Of a stretch of 64,000 bases of DNA, positions 43,686 to 53,375 are shown piece by piece. The translations under genes were made by a program, and so were the position numbers. The stretch's first letter is position 1. Each line of letters starts with the position of its first letter. Origin of the DNA: Bin87 sp965262485 (lineage in GTDB: Bacteria > Chloroflexota > Dehalococcoidia > Lucifugimonadales > UBA3495); assembly GCA_965262485.1 (NCBI GenBank), contig OZ253540.1:372001-436000 (forward strand), given 5' to 3'. The notes beneath the pieces are model-generated. The model saw only the letters and a list, made by a program, of their open reading frames with translations. It was not told the DNA's origin and searched no databases.

Positions 43686-45233
43686 CTAGCTGCCTTGCAG
43701 CATGAATTCGGAGACGCGTTCGCCGATCATCATGGTGGTGACGTTGGTGTTGGCCCGGATGCAGTCGGGCATGATGGACGCATCGACGACGCGGATACCG
43801 TCCAGTCCGTGGACTTTGCCAAACTGGTCAACCACGGCCATGGGATCTGACGATGGGCCCATTTTGCAGGTGCAGGAAATGTGCTGCGCCGTGGACACCA
43901 TACGCAACAACCAGTCATCGAGGGCGTCGTCGGTGGCGAGGTCGGAATCGAGGGGTTCGGTGCGTTCTGCGATTATGTCGCTGAAATCTCCATGCTCGCC
44001 CAGTTGGGCGGCTATTCTGACACCGTCGCGCAATCGTTTCCGATCGAATTCTTCCTGCAGGTAGTTGTAGTCCAGGAAAGGCTGCTGGTTGGGGTCGGTG
44101 GAGTTCAGACGCAGTTGGCCGGAGCCGACAGCCAGGTAGATGGAAACCGAAGCTCTGATGCCCAGGGGTTCCATGCGATTACCGCCGCGCATCACCTGTG
44201 CGGTGGCGTAGGAGGAGAAGATCATGATCATGTCATTGCGGAGGTGAGAACCCTCCGCGGTGTAACGCAAACACAGCTGGCTGCGCGGAGAGAGGCCGTC
44301 CAGTCTGAATCCAGGTTTAGTTCGCCAGGTTACCGGTACGATGGGATGGTCGCGCAGGTTCTGTCCCACGCCAGGCAGATCGTTCACCACCGGGATACCG
44401 TGGCTGCGGAGGTGATCAGCCGGACCTACTCCCGAAAGCATGAGCAGTTGCGGGGACGCGATGGCTCCTCCGCTCAGAATAATCCGGTCGCCTTCGACGG
44501 TGAAAATATCGCCACCGCTTTCCACCACCGCCCCGATCGCCCGGTTGCCTTCAATCATTATGCGGTGAACGGTGCAGTTGGGCCGAATCGTGAGATTCAG
44601 GCGGTGCCGGGCCGGGTCCAGATACCCCAACGCGGTGCTCCATCGGATGCCGTTGGGATTGTTGAACGGCGTGGGGCCTATGCCCGAGGCATCGGGGCTG
44701 TTGTGGTCTGGGCTGTCGGGGAAGCCGTAGGCTTTGCAGGCGCTGTAAAACGCCGATTGGGCGGGCAGCCAATCTTCCGGCTTGAAGCGGCGGGCGATTA
44801 TTGGGCCGTCGTTGCCGTGGAAGTCATCGCTGAAGTCGGTATCAGTTTCCAGCCTCCTGAATGAACCCAGCAGGTTTTGAAAACTCCATTGGTCGTTGCC
44901 CATGGCGGCCCAGGTATCGTAGTCTTCGGGCACACCGCGCAGAAACATCTGGCCGTTGATGGCGCTTGACCCGCCGGTTACCCGTCCCCGCGGCACCATA
45001 ATCTCCGGGTTCTGGTCGGTGCCGCGACCCGTGAACTGCCAGTTGTGGTCGCTGGTCATTACGTCCGTGGTGGTGGCGTACCCGAACTTGACCTCATCGG
45101 GCAGATGGTCGAAGTTAGGGTAGTCTGGGCCGGCCTCTAACAGGAGCACCGAGCGGTTGGGGTCTTCGCTCATTCTGGTGGCGACGATAGAACCGGCAGA
45201 CCCGGCTCCGATCACGATTACATCGTACTTCAC
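43686..45233 (-). CDS. GMC-family FAD oxidoreductase (choline dehydrogenase-like)
   Basis: 515 residues. GTG at 45233 with GAGGG upstream gives VKYDVIVIGAGSAGS, matching the start of the paralog at 35083; an earlier start at 45263 is less likely. FAD motif GAGSAG near the N-terminus, then GRVTGGSSAINGQMFLRGVP, SGGAIASPQLLMLSGVG and the C-terminal STAQHISCTCKMGPSSDPMA with the catalytic histidine and DASIMPDCIRANTNVTTMMI. It oxidises an alcohol to an aldehyde, passing electrons through FAD; substrate unknown. It is not clustered with the lactonase genes, unlike its truncated paralog. Confidence 0.92.
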   Translation of the reverse strand: MKYDVIVIGAGSAGSIVATRMSEDPNRSVLLLEAGPDYPNFDHLPDEVKFGYATTTDVMTSDHNWQFTGRGTDQNPEIMVPRGRVTGGSSAINGQMFLRGVPEDYDTWAAMGNDQWSFQNLLGSFRRLETDTDFSDDFHGNDGPIIARRFKPEDWLPAQSAFYSACKAYGFPDSPDHNSPDASGIGPTPFNNPNGIRWSTALGYLDPARHRLNLTIRPNCTVHRIMIEGNRAIGAVVESGGDIFTVEGDRIILSGGAIASPQLLMLSGVGPADHLRSHGIPVVNDLPGVGQNLRDHPIVPVTWRTKPGFRLDGLSPRSQLCLRYTAEGSHLRNDMIMIFSSYATAQVMRGGNRMEPLGIRASVSIYLAVGSGQLRLNSTDPNQQPFLDYNYLQEEFDRKRLRDGVRIAAQLGEHGDFSDIIAERTEPLDSDLATDDALDDWLLRMVSTAQHISCTCKMGPSSDPMAVVDQFGKVHGLDGIRVVDASIMPDCIRANTNVTTMMIGERVSEFMLQGS

Positions 45234-45522
45234 AACATTCCCTCTTGATTCAGGATTGCCCACTTTTGAGTCGGCGGCGTCGCAGTTGCACGGTTACATG
45301 CCGGGCGTCACAATGGCGCGTACCAGCGCGATGCGACCTGTTTCAGCCGGATTTTCGCAATGATACGCCAAGGAATAGAACAATTCCAGCGATGATATGC
45401 TGATGCCGGTGGAACGGTTACCGGGCCGCGCCCTGGACTCGGCAATGGCGTAACACCGGCGAACACATCCGGCGAGGATGCGAACCAACCCACCGACGCG
45501 AAACCAACCCAACAGGAGCACA

Positions 45523-46545
45523 ATGATGCCTTATCTGATTCAGGGCGACCATCCGGGCTTGACCTGGCAGGGAGCTATTTCTTTTGACCGCAACGACCAA
45601 TGGGTAATGCCGTGGCGCATCCCTTACGACGAACGGTCTCTGTTCCCGCCCGACGCATTGCGAGAACGGGCGGCGATGCCGGCCGGAATTCGCATCTCGT
45701 TCTACAGCGACACCGAGGTTCTGGGAGGTTCAGTTGAGCCAGCGGAGGAATCCAGCCCGATAGATCTCTATTGCGATGGACGATTCATCGACTCGGCGGG
45801 GCTGGAAGGCAATGAGAGTTTCCGTTTTGTCGGTCTACCCGGGAGCAGAAAACTGATCGAGCTGTGGCTACCGCAGCACGGTGAGTTCAGACTGCGTGGA
45901 CTGGAATTATCCGACGGCGCAACGCTGGAGTATTTTGAGGACAATCGTCCGCGCTGGATAACCTACGGGAGTTCCATAACGCATTGCCGGACGGCGGAGA
46001 GCCCGAGCCAGACCTGGCCGGCGATTGCCGCCCGGCAACACGGCCTGAACCTGACCTGCCTGGGCTACGGCGGCGGCTGCCACCTGGAGCCGATGGTCGC
46101 ACGCATGATACGGGAGTTGCCTGCTGATTACATCTCAATGAAGCTGGGGATAAACGTCTATAACGCGGGCAGCATGAATTCCAGAACTTTCATGCCGGCG
46201 GTTATTGGGTTCGTACATATCGTGCGGGAGAAACACCCCGACACCCCTATCGCGGTCATCTCTCCAATCTTCTCGCCGCCTCGCGAAACGACGGAGAACG
46301 CGGCTGGCTTCACTCTTTCGGCGATGCGCGCCGAGGTTGCCGAAGCCGTGGCAGCCATGAAGAGCCGGGGTGACAAAAACCTGCACTACGTGGATGGCCA
46401 GGAACTATTCGGGCCGGACCTGGTACACCTGCTCCCGGACGACCTGCACCCGGATGGTGAGGGGTACAAAGTGATGGGGCAGAATTTTGTGGACCGGGTG
46501 GCGCGCACCCGGTTTGCCGGCTCCGAGGTGGCTGCACTGGTGTAG
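45523..46545 (+). CDS. SGNH/GDSL-type hydrolase with N-terminal beta-sandwich
   Basis: 340 residues from ATG 45523 (CAACAGGAGCACA upstream; the frame opens at 45478). The N-terminal 150 residues are beta-rich. Block I is WITYGSSITHC with the nucleophile serine, block II the glycines of CLGYGGGCHLEP, block III the asparagine of MKLGINVYN, and block V PDDLHPDGEGY with the Asp/His pair. It probably removes acyl groups from a small ester or carbohydrate. No signal peptide, so cytosolic. Confidence 0.85.
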   Translation: MMPYLIQGDHPGLTWQGAISFDRNDQWVMPWRIPYDERSLFPPDALRERAAMPAGIRISFYSDTEVLGGSVEPAEESSPIDLYCDGRFIDSAGLEGNESFRFVGLPGSRKLIELWLPQHGEFRLRGLELSDGATLEYFEDNRPRWITYGSSITHCRTAESPSQTWPAIAARQHGLNLTCLGYGGGCHLEPMVARMIRELPADYISMKLGINVYNAGSMNSRTFMPAVIGFVHIVREKHPDTPIAVISPIFSPPRETTENAAGFTLSAMRAEVAEAVAAMKSRGDKNLHYVDGQELFGPDLVHLLPDDLHPDGEGYKVMGQNFVDRVARTRFAGSEVAALV

Positions 46546-46590
46546 GTTGAATCCCCGGGCCTGGAGTCGGTGCAAAGCGGGGCCGGTGCG

Positions 46591-47010
46591 TCAACCGCCG
46601 ATACGGCTCGAGACATCCTGATCCAGGATAGCCGCGGCCAGCACGGTGACGGCGGTCGGAACGTAAAGAGGGCCAATGGTCGGGATCGACACCAGGGCGA
46701 TCATCAAAATGAACGATAACGACGGCAAAAACAACCATGAGCGAACGGGATTGCCGGTTTCCACGCAGAATATGGCGACCAGGACGGCGCCGGTCAAAAT
46801 GACTGGAATGGGAAAGAACAGGAGGTCCCACGGGCCGTTTGCCGGGACCGGCGCCAATCGTTGGATAACCTGGATTGGCACCAATCCTTGTATGTTCACC
46901 GGCAAGATCAGGAGGCAAATTCCGGCGACCCAGGCCAGAAGATGGGATACCCACGCTGCCATGCCGGATGGCCCGCTGCGTTTGACTGCTGTGAAAAACC
47001 GGTCAGTCAC
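46591..47010 (-). CDS. Small membrane protein with four predicted helices
   Basis: 139 residues from GTG 47010 (an inner ATG at residue 17 is an alternative). Hydrophobic stretches: LLAWVAGICLLILPVNI, WDLLFFPIPVILTGAVLVAI, SWLFLPSLSFILMIALV and GPLYVPTAVTVLAAAIL. No family recognised. It stands alone, convergent with the SGNH hydrolase. Confidence 0.65.
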   Translation of the reverse strand: MTDRFFTAVKRSGPSGMAAWVSHLLAWVAGICLLILPVNIQGLVPIQVIQRLAPVPANGPWDLLFFPIPVILTGAVLVAIFCVETGNPVRSWLFLPSLSFILMIALVSIPTIGPLYVPTAVTVLAAAILDQDVSSRIGG

Positions 47011-47059
47011 AGTCGTTGTCGGTCCGGGAATTACAAGGTCAGGCTAACCCTCACGCGTA

Positions 47060-47180
47060 CCCGTTCAATCTGTCATTGCGAGGAGCGCAGCGACGTGGCA
47101 ATCTCGATGAAGCTGAACGCACGTCGACGAACCGCCGTTGCTACGGCGACGAGATTGCCACGCTACGCTCGCAATGACAA
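47060..47180. repeat. CATTGCGAGGAGC-family inverted pair
   Basis: CTGTCATTGCGAGGAGCGCA (about 47070-47089) and the complementary form near 47155-47177 (CACGCTACGCTCGCAATGACA). The two face each other about 60 bp apart, so the transcript could form a long hairpin. Confidence 0.75.
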
Positions 47181-47251
47181 AGTGGGTAGTTGTGAGCAGG
47201 CCAACGGGCAGCAACGGGCCAATCGCGCCGGGGGTGGTGTTTGCGCCAGCA

Positions 47252-48409
47252 TCAATCGCGAAGTGGGCGGAAAAACTCGCGAACCTCGTGGGCCAACAGT
47301 TGGGGTTCCTCCAGAGCCGCAAAGTGGCCGCCCCGAGGCATCTCCTGCCAGCGACGCACGTCGTAGGAACGCTCGGCCCATTCTCGTGGCGGCCGGGAGA
47401 TTTCCTGGGGGAACATGGCCATCCCAGCGGGAGCCGGCACCTTTTCATTCTCGCTCATCGTCCACAGCGAGCTCTGGTTTTCCTTGTACATGCGCACCGA
47501 TGATCCGATGGAGTTGGTTACCCAGTAAATCGTAACTATGGTGAGCAGCTCGTCCTTGGTGTAGCGGCTTTCGATGTCGCCGTGGCAGTCGCTCCAGGTG
47601 CGATATTTCTCGATGATCCAGGCCGCCAGACCGGCGGGCGAATCATTGAGGCCGTAGGACAAGGTTTGAGGCTTGGTGCCCTGAATGTGGTTGTAACCGC
47701 CCTCGTCAAGGAACCATCTTTCCCGCTGCGTTACAAGGGCGTCTTCAGCCTCGGTAAGCGGTCGGGAACCAGGTCCCAGATACGGAGTGGGCCGGGTAAC
47801 GGACGTAAGGTGGACGCCGTACATTTTCTCGTGGTGCGAATATCCGAGGCGCGCGGTCACTCCGGAGCCTATGTCGCCACCCTGCGCTGAGAATTTAGGA
47901 TAACCCAGGTTTTCGGTCATCAGTTTCGCCCACATGTCGGCCACCTTCTGAACCTGCATACCGGGGTCGTTGGACGCCTGGGAGAAGCCGAAGCCCGGCA
48001 GGGACGGGGCGACCACGTCGAAGGCGTCTGCCGCGTCACCGCCGTGGCTGGCCGGGTCGGCCAACAGCGGTATTATTTTGGTCATCTCGAAAAAACAGCT
48101 GGGCCAACCGTGGGTTATAACCAGAGGCATCGGACTGGGTCCGACGCCGCGTTCGTGAATGAAATGGACGTCCAGACCGTCCACTTTGCTTTTGAAGTGG
48201 TGGAAGGCGTTGAGTTTCTTTTCCTGCGCGCGCCAGTCGAAATTGGTGCGCCAGTATTCCACCAGTTCTTGCATGTAATCGAGATTGCTGCCGTAGCCCC
48301 ACGCTGAACCGGTAACCTCGTCGGGCCATCGCGTTTGGTTCAGACGCACCTGCAAATCATCGAGAACGGATTGGTCGATGGCGATCTCAAATGGCATTAC
48401 TTCCATCAT
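47252..48409 (-). CDS. Epoxide hydrolase (EHN-type alpha/beta-hydrolase)
   Basis: 385 residues. ATG 48409 with ACAGGAG upstream; the ATG next to it is equally possible. The N-terminal EHN domain contains DLQVRLNQTRWPDEVTGSAW. The hydrolase core has the oxyanion motif HGWPSCFFE, the nucleophile aspartate in SAQGGDIGS (about 182), and the histidine in PRGGHFAALEEP (about 360); lid tyrosines lie in GGYNHIQGTKP. It opens epoxides to diols through a covalent ester. Length and order match microsomal-type bacterial enzymes. Confidence 0.92.
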   Translation of the reverse strand: MMEVMPFEIAIDQSVLDDLQVRLNQTRWPDEVTGSAWGYGSNLDYMQELVEYWRTNFDWRAQEKKLNAFHHFKSKVDGLDVHFIHERGVGPSPMPLVITHGWPSCFFEMTKIIPLLADPASHGGDAADAFDVVAPSLPGFGFSQASNDPGMQVQKVADMWAKLMTENLGYPKFSAQGGDIGSGVTARLGYSHHEKMYGVHLTSVTRPTPYLGPGSRPLTEAEDALVTQRERWFLDEGGYNHIQGTKPQTLSYGLNDSPAGLAAWIIEKYRTWSDCHGDIESRYTKDELLTIVTIYWVTNSIGSSVRMYKENQSSLWTMSENEKVPAPAGMAMFPQEISRPPREWAERSYDVRRWQEMPRGGHFAALEEPQLLAHEVREFFRPLRD

Positions 48410-48539
48410 GTAACTCCTGTGCGGGCCGGCTGGTGACCGGTGGGACCCGTCGTGCAGTACCTGGGAATGTTTGGGGTTAGTCTGTGGAGCGCGGCGTCCC
48501 CTGCGAGCCGGCTGGGTGGGTAACGCCGCCTTTCAGCAA

Positions 48540-49595
48540 TCAGGCGTTGCGGAATCGGGGCATCACGCGTTCGGCAAAGAGGTTGAGCGAACGGGCAGTC
48601 ACGGCTGAGGAAACCAGGCCCCGGTTGGTAAGCATCAGGTTGCGGATGCCGGCGCGTCGCATCTGGTCGAGTTGCTCCGCGACCCGCTTCGGGCTGCCCA
48701 CCAGGTTTTCAGCGGCATCCGGGTCCGGGTTCGGAGCGTAGCCGTCACGCTGTATTGGAGGCGCTTGCTGGGACATGGGAAACTCCTGGGGATTCAGGCG
48801 TTGCCGGAAATCCTGCATGATCGCATAGGCGTCGTAATTGGCGGGGAGGAATTCGTCCATCGCCTGGCTGTCAGTTTCGGCCAGGTGCAATTCTCGCCAG
48901 ACCCAAATCCGGTTCAGGTTGCGTTGGACGGATTCCTCGTCGAACCCGGAGGCTGCCATGGTGTCGCGATACAGGGCGATGTCGGCGGCAACGCTGTTAA
49001 CCGAGCGGCCACGGAGGAGAATAGGTCGGCCAATGCGCGCCATCTCCACGATGGATTCCTGGTTGATACAGGCCCGGGCCAAAGGTGGGTGAGGTTTCTG
49101 GTACGGCCTGGGCCGGACAGAGGGGAAGGATACCTGCCAGTGTTTGCCACGAAAATCAACGTTGTCGGTGGTCCACGCGGTTACCAACAGCTCTTCGGCC
49201 TCTTCCATTTGCTCCGCGCCCAGGATGGGATCGCTGCCGAAACCGAGGTATTCAAATGCGTTGTAGTTCGAGCCCCTGGCGGTGCCCACCACCAGACGGC
49301 CCCGGCAGAGGTTATCCAACAGGGCCGTTTGCATTGCAACCCGTACCGGATTGTGCAGCGGCAATTCCAGTATGCCGAACCCAAGCATGACGCGTCGGGT
49401 TTTCACCGCAAGCGCGCTGGCAAATACCAGGGGGTCGCCATATACACATTCGCCGGTGAAGTAATGCTCGGCGATCCAGATGGCATCGAAACCGAGATCC
49501 TCAACGAGTACGGCTTCTTCCAGGCAATCGTGAATCGCCTCGTCGTCGCGCGAGTCGTCGAATTTCATGGGGTAGAAGAAATGTCCGAATCGCAT
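48540..49595 (-). CDS. LLM-class (luciferase-like) flavin-dependent oxidoreductase
   Basis: 351 residues from ATG 49595. N-terminal beta strand MRFGHFFYPMKF and DLGFDAIWIAEHYFTGECVY, then RVMLGFGILELPLHNPVRVA and GRLVVGTARGSNYNAFEYLG, the TIM-barrel pattern of FMN- or F420-dependent monooxygenases. It ends with PKRVAEQLDQMRRAGIRNLM. It likely acts with reduced flavin from a partner reductase; substrate unknown. Neighbours are the epoxide hydrolase and Lin0512, all on the minus strand but about 100 bp or more apart. Confidence 0.9.
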   Translation of the reverse strand: MRFGHFFYPMKFDDSRDDEAIHDCLEEAVLVEDLGFDAIWIAEHYFTGECVYGDPLVFASALAVKTRRVMLGFGILELPLHNPVRVAMQTALLDNLCRGRLVVGTARGSNYNAFEYLGFGSDPILGAEQMEEAEELLVTAWTTDNVDFRGKHWQVSFPSVRPRPYQKPHPPLARACINQESIVEMARIGRPILLRGRSVNSVAADIALYRDTMAASGFDEESVQRNLNRIWVWRELHLAETDSQAMDEFLPANYDAYAIMQDFRQRLNPQEFPMSQQAPPIQRDGYAPNPDPDAAENLVGSPKRVAEQLDQMRRAGIRNLMLTNRGLVSSAVTARSLNLFAERVMPRFRNA

Positions 49596-49702
49596 CAGAG
49601 TCCACTCATACGACAGTTGAATACGGCAACGACGATGCTTGACGCCGGCGAGTCGCGGACGCCGGCGGGTCGCGTTGCCGCCCAGGAATTGGGGTATCTG
49701 CG

Positions 49703-50047
49703 CTACTTGCCGTCTTCGATACTGACGGTGATGATGGCGTTGGCGATCAGAGTGCCATCGGTGCCGTCGTCGTTCAGCAACTGAAGGCCGCCCACCACGA
49801 CATCAACGTTGGCCCGGCCGTGGGGCAGCGAGTCGGCCACCTCGTCAACATTCACCTTTTCGGGATGCGGCGCTCCGATTGTAACGTTCACCGTCATGTC
49901 GTCGGCGGTGGCGCCAACCAGGCGGGAGAAGCCGAGGCTGCTGTGGTGTATGGCATCAAAAACGGCGCGTTTGGCGGCCAAAGTGTAGTCCAGACCATGT
50001 ACATCTACGCCCATACCCATTTCGGTAACGCAGCGAACCAAAGCCAT
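49703..50047 (-). CDS. Lin0512-family protein
   Basis: 114 residues from ATG 50047 with AGGAGG upstream; the frame opens earlier, at 50098. MGMGVDVHGLDYTLAAKRAV with FDAIHHSSL, then VTIGAPHPEKVNVDEVADSL and PHGRANVDVVVGGLQL, matches the Lin0512 conserved family (gmGvDlhGqd.tkAa.rAv.daI). It is a small soluble protein of unknown biochemical role. Confidence 0.8.
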   Translation of the reverse strand: MALVRCVTEMGMGVDVHGLDYTLAAKRAVFDAIHHSSLGFSRLVGATADDMTVNVTIGAPHPEKVNVDEVADSLPHGRANVDVVVGGLQLLNDDGTDGTLIANAIITVSIEDGK

Positions 50048-50381
50048 CGTGCAACCTCCTGTCCGGTCTGTGGCCGGCATGTCGAGTGGGCGCTGCATCG
50101 TCGCAGCACCGGGGAATCAGGTAATCGGATTCATTTAACGGCAGCGACGCCGGCAAGTCAAGCGAGATTGGCAGTTCACGCGTACCCACTTTGTCATTGC
50201 GAGCGTAGCGTGGCAATCTCGATGAGGTGGCGCAATGACAGGGTGATCCTTCGACAGGCTCAGGATGAGCGGGGGAGTTCACCCTCACCCCAGCCCTCTC
50301 CCATCAAGGGAGAGGGAGCGCGATTGCCACGCTACGCTCGCCATGCAGTATTGAGCAGGGAGCGTCGGTCATGGTTTCCGC
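50048..50381. repeat. Intergenic repeats upstream of the molybdate importer
   Basis: GTACCCACTTTGTCATTGCG (about 50182-50201), a GGATCCTTCGACAGGCTCAGG-like copy near 50247-50270, a CTCTCCCATCAAGGGAGAG hairpin (about 50296-50314), and an inverted CACGCTACGCTCGC copy (about 50328-50341). No gene. Confidence 0.7.
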
Positions 50382-50387
50382 TATAAT
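50382..50387 (+). promoter_or_regulatory. -10-like box before modA
   Basis: TATAAT lies 11 nt upstream of the ATG at 50399, so a transcript from it would have almost no leader. No good -35 box is visible at the right distance. No ribosome site precedes the ATG, which fits leaderless translation. Confidence 0.4.
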
Positions 50388-50398
50388 ACGGCGGCAAA

Positions 50399-51304
50399 AT
50401 GGTCGCCCGAATTTTCCCCGTAGAATTGCCTGCCCGAAGTATCCTGATTGCCGTCGCCCTCTCGACGCTGGCGACGCTAGTCAGCGGTTGCGGCGGCACG
50501 TCGGATCGCAGCGGCGCAATTGCAGGAACCATCACGGTGTTTGCGGCGGCCTCGCTGGTGGACTCGTTTCGCGAATTGGCCGAGGCGTTCCAGGATCAAC
50601 ACCCACAGGTACAGGTTGAGTATCATTTCGCCGGCAGCCAGACGTTGAGCACGCAGTTGACGCACGGAGCGGCGGCGGATGTGTTCGCGGCGGCGGACGC
50701 CCGGCAGATGGCGGTTGCCCGCAATGCCGGGCTATTGGACGGCAAGCCCGTATATTTCGCCGCCAACCAAATGGTTGTAGTGGCTCCGATAGATTCGCAG
50801 GCTGTTGCATCGTTGACGGATTTGGCGAAACGCGACGTAACCGTGGCGATGGGTACGGAGCAGGCGCCCGCCGGTGTGTACGCAAGGCAGTCACTGGCAT
50901 TGATGGCAGGTGATGCGGATTTTCCCGGTGGTTTCGCTGATTCAGCGCTCGCCAACGTTGTGACCAATGAAACCAGTGTGCGCGCCGTGGCGCAAAAGGT
51001 AGCCCTGGGCGAGGTGGACGCCGGTTTCGTTTATCAAACCGACGCGTCAGCCGGCCAATTTTCGACGATGTTTCGTGTTATCGACATCCCCGGTCATCTT
51101 AACGTGGCAGTTCAATACCCCATTGCTACCGTGGCAGCCGGCGCTCAACGGAGAATCGCCGCTGACTTCGTGGAATTTGTACTGAGCGCCGAAGGGCGGG
51201 CGATATTGCGGCGGCACGGTTTTGGCGCTCCGTCCACCGCAGAGTGTCCGTGCACTGACTCTGTTCCGGGCGTAATGGAATCATGGGTTTCGGTGATTCG
51301 ATGA
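50399..51304 (+). CDS. modA: Molybdate/tungstate ABC transporter substrate-binding lipoprotein
   Basis: 301 residues. Signal peptide with lipobox LVSGC (about residue 30). The ModA pattern is ITVFAAASLVDSFRELAEAF near the start, HGAAADVFAAADARQM, and QKVALGEVDAGFVYQTDASA, which includes oxyanion-contact residues. It captures molybdate or tungstate outside the membrane and hands it to the permease encoded 30 bp downstream. The order modA-modB-modC with overlap of the last two makes the operon clear. Confidence 0.93.
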   Translation: MVARIFPVELPARSILIAVALSTLATLVSGCGGTSDRSGAIAGTITVFAAASLVDSFRELAEAFQDQHPQVQVEYHFAGSQTLSTQLTHGAAADVFAAADARQMAVARNAGLLDGKPVYFAANQMVVVAPIDSQAVASLTDLAKRDVTVAMGTEQAPAGVYARQSLALMAGDADFPGGFADSALANVVTNETSVRAVAQKVALGEVDAGFVYQTDASAGQFSTMFRVIDIPGHLNVAVQYPIATVAAGAQRRIAADFVEFVLSAEGRAILRRHGFGAPSTAECPCTDSVPGVMESWVSVIR

Positions 51305-51334
51305 TGCGGGGATTGGTACGGGCGGGTTAGGCAG

Positions 51335-52165
51335 ATGATGGGACGATGGTCTTCCGGCCGGCGACAGGCTACAACCCTGGGCGTGCTGGCGCCCGCCGGT
51401 GTTGCCGCAACGGCCTTATACGTCCTGTTCATCGGGTTGCCCATTCTGGCATTGTTGATCCGCGCTTTGCAGCAGGACGGATTCCTGGCCGGGCTGGGTG
51501 GTTCGCTGGTGGTCCAGGCGTTGCAACTGTCGCTGATCACCAGCGCCATCAGTATGGCGGTGGTCGTGGTTGTTGGCACACCGTTTGCGTTGTTGCTGGC
51601 CCGGCGAAATTCCCCTTTGCTGCGGGTGATCGACTCGTTCGTAGAGCTGCCTATCGTGTTGCCGCCCGTGGTTGCCGGGGTAGCCATGTTGATGGCGTTT
51701 GGGCGCAACGGGATCCTGGGCCCGGGGTTATCCGCGGTGGGGATCACGCTGCCGTTCACTACCGGGGCGGTAATCTTTGCCCAGGTTTTTGTGGCGGCGC
51801 CCTTCTACGTGCGGGCGGCGCGGATCGGGTTTTCGGGAATTGACGTAACCTTCGAAGACGTTTCACAAACGCTGGGCGTGAGCCCGTGGTCTACGTTCTG
51901 GAGGCTGACCGTGCCCATGGCGTGGCCGTCGCTGGTCACCGGGTTGGCGTTGGCCTGGGCGCGCGCGATGTCCGAATTCGGGGCGACCATCATGTTCGCC
52001 GGCAACCTGACCGGCCGCACCCAAACCATGCCGTTGGCGATAATGACGGCGATGGAATCCAGCCTTGGAGCCGCCCTGGCGCTGTCGGTGTTGCTATTGG
52101 CGATGTCTGTGCTGGCATTGGCGCTGCTGGCGTTATTGCTGCGCCGCAGCAACGGGGTCACGTGA
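51335..52165 (+). CDS. modB: Molybdate ABC transporter permease
   Basis: 276 residues from ATG 51335. About six membrane helices (VAATALYVLFIGLPILALLI, SLITSAISMAVVVVVGTPFA and others) and the permease signature for contact with the ATPase: EDVSQTLGVSPWSTFWRLTV, followed by ALAWARAMSEFGATIMFAGN. The stop overlaps the ATG of the ATPase gene by one base (TGATG). Confidence 0.93.
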   Translation: MMGRWSSGRRQATTLGVLAPAGVAATALYVLFIGLPILALLIRALQQDGFLAGLGGSLVVQALQLSLITSAISMAVVVVVGTPFALLLARRNSPLLRVIDSFVELPIVLPPVVAGVAMLMAFGRNGILGPGLSAVGITLPFTTGAVIFAQVFVAAPFYVRAARIGFSGIDVTFEDVSQTLGVSPWSTFWRLTVPMAWPSLVTGLALAWARAMSEFGATIMFAGNLTGRTQTMPLAIMTAMESSLGAALALSVLLLAMSVLALALLALLLRRSNGVT

Positions 52166-53319
52166 TGGCGGTGTCCATAGAGAACGCGGCGGCGTCCGGG
52201 CAGTTTGAGGTCAAGATCGGAGATTTTAGCCTGCAACTCGCTCTGGCGGTTGATCCGGGACACATTCTGGTGTTATTCGGGCCATCAGGAGCGGGTAAAT
52301 CCACCGCGCTCCGCACTATGGCCGGCCTGGTGCGCCCGGATGCAGGGTGGATCACGATTGCCGGCCACACGGTTTACAGCGACGGGAGCGGACCTGGAGG
52401 GCAGTCGATCTGGGTGCCTCCGCACCGCCGGTCGGTGGGATACGTTACGCAGGAAAACCATGTATTTCCCCACCTTACCGTCAGCCAAAACATTGGCTAC
52501 GGGCTGAAAGACCGGAAAAGCTCCGCCGCGCTCCATCGGGTGGGTACGTTGATTGCTGCGCTGCATCTGGATGGCCTGGAGGAACGACGCGCCTGGCAAT
52601 TGTCAGGCGGCCAGCAGCAACGAACGGCGTTGGCCCGGGCCCTGGCTCCGGAGCCGGCGTTACTGCTGCTGGACGAGCCGTTCGCGTCTCTGGACATGGA
52701 ACTGCGCCGGGAGTTGGGCGCCGAGTTGCGAAACACCATCCGCAGGTTGAGCGTTCCTGCCATCCTGGTTACACACAGCCGGGAAGAAGCGCTGGGACTT
52801 GGGGATACGGTCCAGATCATTGACGACGGGAAAACGGTCGCCGTGGGCGAACCGCTTGCGATGCTGGAACAGCCGGGACAGGGGCGGGTCGCCCGTTTGG
52901 TGGGGGTGGAAAATCTTTTGGAAATGGAGGTTGTGGAGCGTTTGCCGCAGGACGGAACGATGGTTTGCGCCGCAGGTGGCGGATCTCTGGAAACGCCGTT
53001 GGCAGATGGGTTGGCGGTCGGTGATGCAGTAACGGTTGGGATTCGGGCATCGGACATCATCCTGGCGTCGGGGCCGCTGCCCCAATCATCGGCGCGCAAC
53101 ACATGGGCCGGAGTCGTGACCGATGTGCAGATGCGCCCGCCCGGGTATCAGGTAACGCTGGAATGTGAAGGAATCCAGCTGCGTTGTCATATTACCGGCG
53201 CTTCTCTGGAAGCAATGAACATACAGGCAGGAATGGCGCTGTGGGCGATCTTCAAGGCGTCTTCCTGCTTTTTGTTGAGCAGTTCGACCGGTTCGGACGC
53301 ACCGCCGCCGCCGGTATAA
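52165..53319 (+). CDS. modC: Molybdate ABC transporter ATP-binding protein
   Basis: 384 residues. ATG 52165 overlaps the permease stop; the frame is open further upstream inside modB without meaning. Walker A LFGPSGAGKST, Q-loop YVTQENHVFPHLTV, signature LSGGQQQRTALARAL, Walker B LLLLDEPFASLD, H-loop VTHSREEALGL. The C-terminal TOBE/MOP-like part (about 245-365; VGIRASDIILASGPLPQSSA, GVVTDVQMRPPGYQVTLECE) may bind oxyanion and gate transport. The last 15 residues (SSTGSDAPPPPV) look like an added tail. Confidence 0.93.
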   Translation: MAVSIENAAASGQFEVKIGDFSLQLALAVDPGHILVLFGPSGAGKSTALRTMAGLVRPDAGWITIAGHTVYSDGSGPGGQSIWVPPHRRSVGYVTQENHVFPHLTVSQNIGYGLKDRKSSAALHRVGTLIAALHLDGLEERRAWQLSGGQQQRTALARALAPEPALLLLDEPFASLDMELRRELGAELRNTIRRLSVPAILVTHSREEALGLGDTVQIIDDGKTVAVGEPLAMLEQPGQGRVARLVGVENLLEMEVVERLPQDGTMVCAAGGGSLETPLADGLAVGDAVTVGIRASDIILASGPLPQSSARNTWAGVVTDVQMRPPGYQVTLECEGIQLRCHITGASLEAMNIQAGMALWAIFKASSCFLLSSSTGSDAPPPPV

Positions 53320-53375
53320 TTGGCGTGAGAGAGCCACGGAATTATCCAACTGACAGTTACGAGGAGCAACCTGAT